NCBI GenBank assembly: GCA_029098085.1
Contig: JAQXNQ010000187.1
Location: 1-12,205 of the forward strand
Source of the DNA: Oscillospiraceae bacterium
GTDB taxonomy: Bacteria; Bacillota; Clostridia; Oscillospirales; Ruminococcaceae
DNA length: 12,205 nucleotides
Reading direction: 5' to 3'
Made by a program: the position numbers and the translations under genes
Shown here: one piece after another, positions 11,540-12,205 of the stretch
Layout of the letters: each line of letters begins with the position of its first letter
Position numbering within the stretch: position 1 is the stretch's first letter
Notes under the pieces: model-generated
Seen by the model: only the letters and a program-made list of their open reading frames with translations
Told to the model about the DNA's origin: nothing
Databases searched by the model: none

Positions 11540-12205
11540 TCACTCCTTCATCTGCTCCAGGGTCAGAGCCGTCAGCTGCTCCACCGTCACCTCGCCGTAG
11601 CCCTGAATGGCGGTCTGCAGCCGCCCGCCGAAGGGCTCAATCCACTCGTCGGGGATGCCGCCGCTGCGCATACCGAGAATGGAGCCCACAGTAGCTCCGT
11701 TACAGTCGGTATCGAAGGCCGCCTGCACGGCTGCGCAGACCGATTTTCCGAAGTCGCCCTCTCCGACCAGCAGAGCCATGACCACGATCATGGCGTTGGA
11801 ATTGGTATGACACCAGTCGTGATCCGAATTTTCATCATAGACACTGTGAATCTTTTCAATGATGGCTTCCCGGCCCAGACCTTCGCCATACCAGGACAGT
11901 ACCTGCTCCACATCCCGGCGGAGGCGGCAGTTTTCAGGGATTTCATCCAGCCCCGCTTCGATGATGGTCATGATATTGTCGGTCACGGCGGCGGCAGCGG
12001 TCATGGCGCTGCAGAACATCTCGCCGTAAATGCCGTTTTTAATATGAGAGATGGAGGCGTCCCGCCAAGCCATTTCCGCCGCCGCGGCAGGATCGCCCGG
12101 ATTGATGTAGCCGAAAAAGTCGCCGCGAATCTGAGCACCGATCCACTCCCGGAAAGGATTGGCATAGACGGCCGTCTTCGGCGGCAGCAGCCCCATGGCA
12201 CCGTT
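11540..12205 (-). CDS. ADP-ribosylglycohydrolase family protein, C-terminal 221 aa (5' end outside the window)
   Basis: The reading frame is open through the last base of the window, beginning NGAMGLLPP, so only the C-terminal part is seen. It matches the all-helical ARH/DraG-type family. Visible are NGAMG near the edge, PFREWIGAQIRGDFFGYINPGDP (17-39 of the visible part), SHIKNGIYGEMFCSAM, a WCHTNSNA segment and the metal-site motif DTDCNGATVGSILG (165-178), whose two Asp residues bind Mg2+ in relatives. The N-terminal metal site would lie beyond the edge. Family members remove ADP-ribose from proteins or small molecules, or hydrolyse related N-glycosidic bonds. This sub-branch often sits beside sugar enzymes, so a metabolic ribosyl substrate is plausible but unproven. 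It ends 5 nt before the start of the coupled oxidoreductase. Confidence 0.9.
   Translation of the reverse strand, partial: NGAMGLLPPKTAVYANPFREWIGAQIRGDFFGYINPGDPAAAAEMAWRDASISHIKNGIYGEMFCSAMTAAAAVTDNIMTIIEAGLDEIPENCRLRRDVEQVLSWYGEGLGREAIIEKIHSVYDENSDHDWCHTNSNAMIVVMALLVGEGDFGKSVCAAVQAAFDTDCNGATVGSILGMRSGGIPDEWIEPFGGRLQTAIQGYGEVTVEQLTALTLEQMKE

Overview
This window looks like a chromosomal segment of a GC-rich gut-type Clostridia (Firmicutes, probably Oscillospiraceae/Ruminococcaceae-like). The reasons are strong AGGAGG-type ribosome sites, GTG/TTG starts, a tRNA with encoded CCA, and clostridial families (DUF3842, CmpB/DUF1113, DUF4349, short LarC). The genus is inferred, not proven. Most of the window is clearly GC-rich. 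One gene, the TauE/SafE-like permease at 3310-4026, is visibly AT-rich and may be a transferred insert.

Layout. 1-183 (+): promoter, tRNA-Ala(CGC) and its terminator. 286-1146 (-): a two-gene membrane operon, a CmpB-type (DUF1113) protein then a 96-aa glycine-zipper protein. 1445-3157 (+): an ABC half-exporter behind an extended -10 promoter full of small dyads; it is the only protein gene on the + strand. 3310-4740 (-): TauE/SafE permease and a C39-like cysteine peptidase. 4823-6410 (-): larC (N-terminal domain only, with a His-rich repeat) overlapping a TPR protein gene by 8 nt. 6667-7368 (-): two small uncharacterised membrane proteins with their own strong promoter. 7581-9357 (-): a CNNM/CorC-type CBS protein and DUF3842, with a promoter fused to the upstream terminator. 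9534-10568 (-): a DUF4349 lipoprotein. 10707-12205 (-): a Gfo/Idh/MocA-like oxidoreductase translationally coupled to an ADP-ribosylglycohydrolase that runs off the window edge.

The most interesting part is the small-membrane-protein unit. A near-consensus promoter (TTGACA, 16 bp, TGgTATACT) is followed by a leader of about 170 nt. It holds an intrinsic terminator (14-bp stem, U7 tract) whose 5' arm can instead pair with an upstream copy of GTATAC. That is a classical attenuator or riboswitch layout, and I cannot assign it to a known class. On the far side of the two genes, before larC, six hairpins stand nearly back to back over about 180 nt, joined by 1-3 nt linkers and ending in a second intrinsic terminator. 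The two membrane proteins are thus bracketed by structured RNA, next to a nickel-pincer cofactor gene. A link to nickel or lactate metabolism is my inference from position only; larA, larB, larE and the C-terminal LarC domain are not in the window.

Gene boundaries rest on ribosome-binding-site spacing and family resemblance read by eye. No database search or folding program was run.
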